DNA of 6,538 nt from Planctomycetota bacterium. GTDB taxonomy: Bacteria; Planctomycetota; UBA1135; UBA2386. The notes under the pieces are model-generated. The model made no database searches, had not been told where the DNA came from, and saw nothing but the letters and a program-made list of their open reading frames with translations. Both the position numbers and the translations under genes were made by a program. Location of the stretch: the NCBI GenBank assembly GCA_020425885.1, contig JAGQRA010000316.1, forward strand, positions 1 through 6,538, written 5' to 3'. Of this stretch, positions 5,693 through 6,538 are shown in pieces (position 1 is the stretch's first letter; each line of letters starts with the position of its first letter).

Positions 5693-5929
5693 GTGGCCGG
5701 TGCCCGACAGCTCGAAGACGCCGTGCGCGAGATGCTCGCCGCGGGCGGGCCGCCACTGCCGCGGAGCGTGCGCCAGGAGCTGGCGCGCCTCCTGCGCGAC
5801 GCCGGGTCCGATCGCGCCGCATGCGGGCGCACGGCGGCCCAGGATCGCCTTGATGACGGCGCGGGAACGAGGACTCATGCGGTCCCGCCGGGGAACGCCC
5901 CGGCTCAACCCCAAGGACCACGACCATGA
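5693..5929 (+). CDS. Doubtful small ORF, unknown function
   Basis: A possible 78-residue protein (GTG start at 5693; a shorter version would start at the ATG at 5732). Its middle, QLEDAVREMLAAGG then PRSVRQELARLLRDAG, looks like one or two amphipathic helices and uses mostly G/C third codon positions. The last third is low in character. The TGA at 5927-5929 overlaps the ATG of the next gene as ATGA, which would allow translational coupling. Against it: no clear ribosome binding site, no family recognised, and a competing open frame on the minus strand has similar codon bias. The frame continues upstream through the tRNA fragment, which is certainly not coding. Confidence -1.
   Translation: MAGARQLEDAVREMLAAGGPPLPRSVRQELARLLRDAGSDRAACGRTAAQDRLDDGAGTRTHAVPPGNAPAQPQGPRP
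5913..5917 (+). promoter_or_regulatory. Shine-Dalgarno site for the 5926 gene
   Basis: AAGGA sits eight bases before the ATG at 5926. It is one of the few good ribosome binding sites in this window and is the main support for that start. Confidence -1.
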
Positions 5930-6378
5930 CCAAGAACGAATCCCCCGCCCCCTCGAAGAACGGCACCCCCGACTGGCACGCCCAGCTCGCCGAGTTGCAG
6001 GCCCGCTACCCAAAGATCGGCAAGCCCACCGTCGTCGCCGTGAAGATCGTCTGCGAGCGCCCCGACATCGCGCTCGACGACGCCAAGGTAGAGGCCGCCG
6101 CGCACGGGGTGCGGATCACGGCCGCCAGCGTCTCGGCTGCACGGCGGCTGCTGTCCCGCCAGGACGGCGATGCGCAGGTGCCGGCCGTCTCGGAGGGGAA
6201 GGCGCCGAGGAATAGCTCGCGGCGTCCTGGGGCCGACACCGCAGAGACCGCGGACCTCGGGGCGATGATCGTCGAGGTCGTCGAGAGGCTCCGCCACCAG
6301 ACCGAGGCCGAGGCCGTGCGGCTGCGCACCGCGATGCGGAAGGCGATCGACCTGCTGACGGCGGCGGTCCGGGAGTAG
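5926..6378 (+). CDS. Small unknown protein, possible helix-turn-helix plus C-terminal helix
   Basis: A 150-residue, soluble protein without signal peptide or membrane segment. I do not recognise its family. Residues 1-14 are polar and disordered-looking. Residues about 17-73 contain helical segments WHAQLAELQARYP, TVVAVKIVCERPDI and ALDDAKVEAAAHGVRI, then TAASVSAARRLLSRQ; the pattern (helix, PxxxxxxAKxEAAAHGVxI, TxxSVSxARR) resembles small predicted winged-helix/HTH proteins in which an 'alpha, turn, strand-like VRI, recognition helix' follows. This is a weak inference. Residues about 74-105 are a polar Pro/Ser/Arg linker, and 106-150 form a long amphipathic helix (MIVEVVERLRHQ, LRTAMRKAIDLL) suited to dimerisation. 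Start choice is supported by AAGGA at 5913-5917. It follows the integration scar and ends three bases before copy B of the dispersed repeat, so it may be cargo of the element or the resident gene next to it. Confidence -1.
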   Translation: MTKNESPAPSKNGTPDWHAQLAELQARYPKIGKPTVVAVKIVCERPDIALDDAKVEAAAHGVRITAASVSAARRLLSRQDGDAQVPAVSEGKAPRNSSRRPGADTAETADLGAMIVEVVERLRHQTEAEAVRLRTAMRKAIDLLTAAVRE

Positions 6379-6381
6379 GTT

Positions 6382-6480
6382 GAGCGACCCGGCGGGCTGC
6401 TCCGCAGCTATCGCCGCTCGGCCTGATGGCCAAGCTCCTCGCGGCTAGGCCGGGCTCCTTGACTCGAATCACGCCACCGG
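6382..6480. repeat. Dispersed repeat of about 100 bp, copy B
   Basis: Partner of copy A (2844-2940), same orientation, starting three bases after the stop of the 150-residue gene. The main hairpin is fully kept: GCTGC-TCC-GCAGC at 6396-6408 with outer pairs GGCG (6391-6394) and CGCC (6412-6415). The second hairpin keeps four pairs, GGCC-TGAT-GGCC at 6420-6431. The final conserved block is CGCCACCGG at 6472-6480. Its position immediately after a gene could let its hairpins protect or end the transcript, but there is no T-tract. Confidence -1.
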
Positions 6481-6538
6481 CCTGTCTTTCCTCAGCGACC
6501 AGAAGTCATCAGACGGATCCTCCTCCATCTCGGTCTGC
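6481..6538. other. Right-edge sequence without recognised feature
   Basis: The last 58 bases contain no supportable gene or structured element; the sequence is somewhat pyrimidine-rich (CTGTCTTTCCTC, CCTCCTCCATCTC). Confidence -1.

Noticed and set aside
4764..5966. Upstream continuation of the FG-GAP frame on the minus strand, which would make a 905-residue protein
   Set aside because: The added 401 residues have no domain character, run antisense to the integrase remnant and through the tRNA fragment; signal peptide and Shine-Dalgarno support the start at 4763.
6379..6480. Integron attC site (GTTGAGC fits GTTRRRY directly after a stop codon)
   Set aside because: Copy A lacks this heptamer at the same place, no RYYYAAC partner with proper spacing is seen, and the recombinase remnant lacks visible IntI features.

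Overview
This is a GC-rich bacterial window whose gene content points to a planctomycete-like organism, probably from an environmental or metagenomic assembly. Two features suggest this: a secreted protein built of ELWxxDGT repeats, and a secreted FG-GAP/VCBS-type beta-propeller protein with a C-terminal segment of a style I associate with planctomycete surface proteins. The lineage call is an inference from family style; no marker gene is present.

Layout, left to right. (1) Positions 885 to 1, minus strand: an ELWxxDGT-repeat exported protein that runs off the left edge and carries an apparent one-base frameshift near 626-640. (2) Positions 1070-2601, plus strand: a two-gene unit of a six-helix membrane protein and a diacylglycerol-kinase-type lipid kinase, joined by an ATGA start/stop overlap. 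(3) Positions 2602-3248: no intact gene. This stretch holds a 9-bp triplicated repeat over the kinase stop codon, several hairpins, copy A of a roughly 100-bp dispersed repeat, and the decayed C-terminal tail of a malic enzyme with an in-frame TGA. (4) Positions 4763 to 3249, minus strand: a complete 504-residue secreted FG-GAP/VCBS-repeat protein. (5) Positions 5053-5610: an integration scar, made of the C-terminal piece of a tyrosine recombinase (plus strand), short tandem repeats, a perfect palindrome, and the 3' end of a tRNA gene (minus strand). (6) Positions 5693-6378, plus strand: a doubtful small ORF overlapping by ATGA a better supported 150-residue unknown protein. (7) Copy B of the dispersed repeat follows that stop codon directly.

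How the parts fit. The lipid kinase and its membrane partner form the only clear functional unit and probably act on a membrane lipid. The rest is a patchwork typical of accessory DNA: two large secreted proteins, two gene remnants (malic enzyme, integrase), a tRNA 3' fragment of the kind left by tRNA-targeting integrases, and a hairpin-rich repeat family present twice in the same orientation about 3.54 kb apart. I see no CRISPR array, rRNA gene or complete tRNA gene. I found no clear candidate for a wholly new molecular system; the most unusual material is the structured dispersed repeat and the integrase/tandem-repeat/tRNA-fragment scar.
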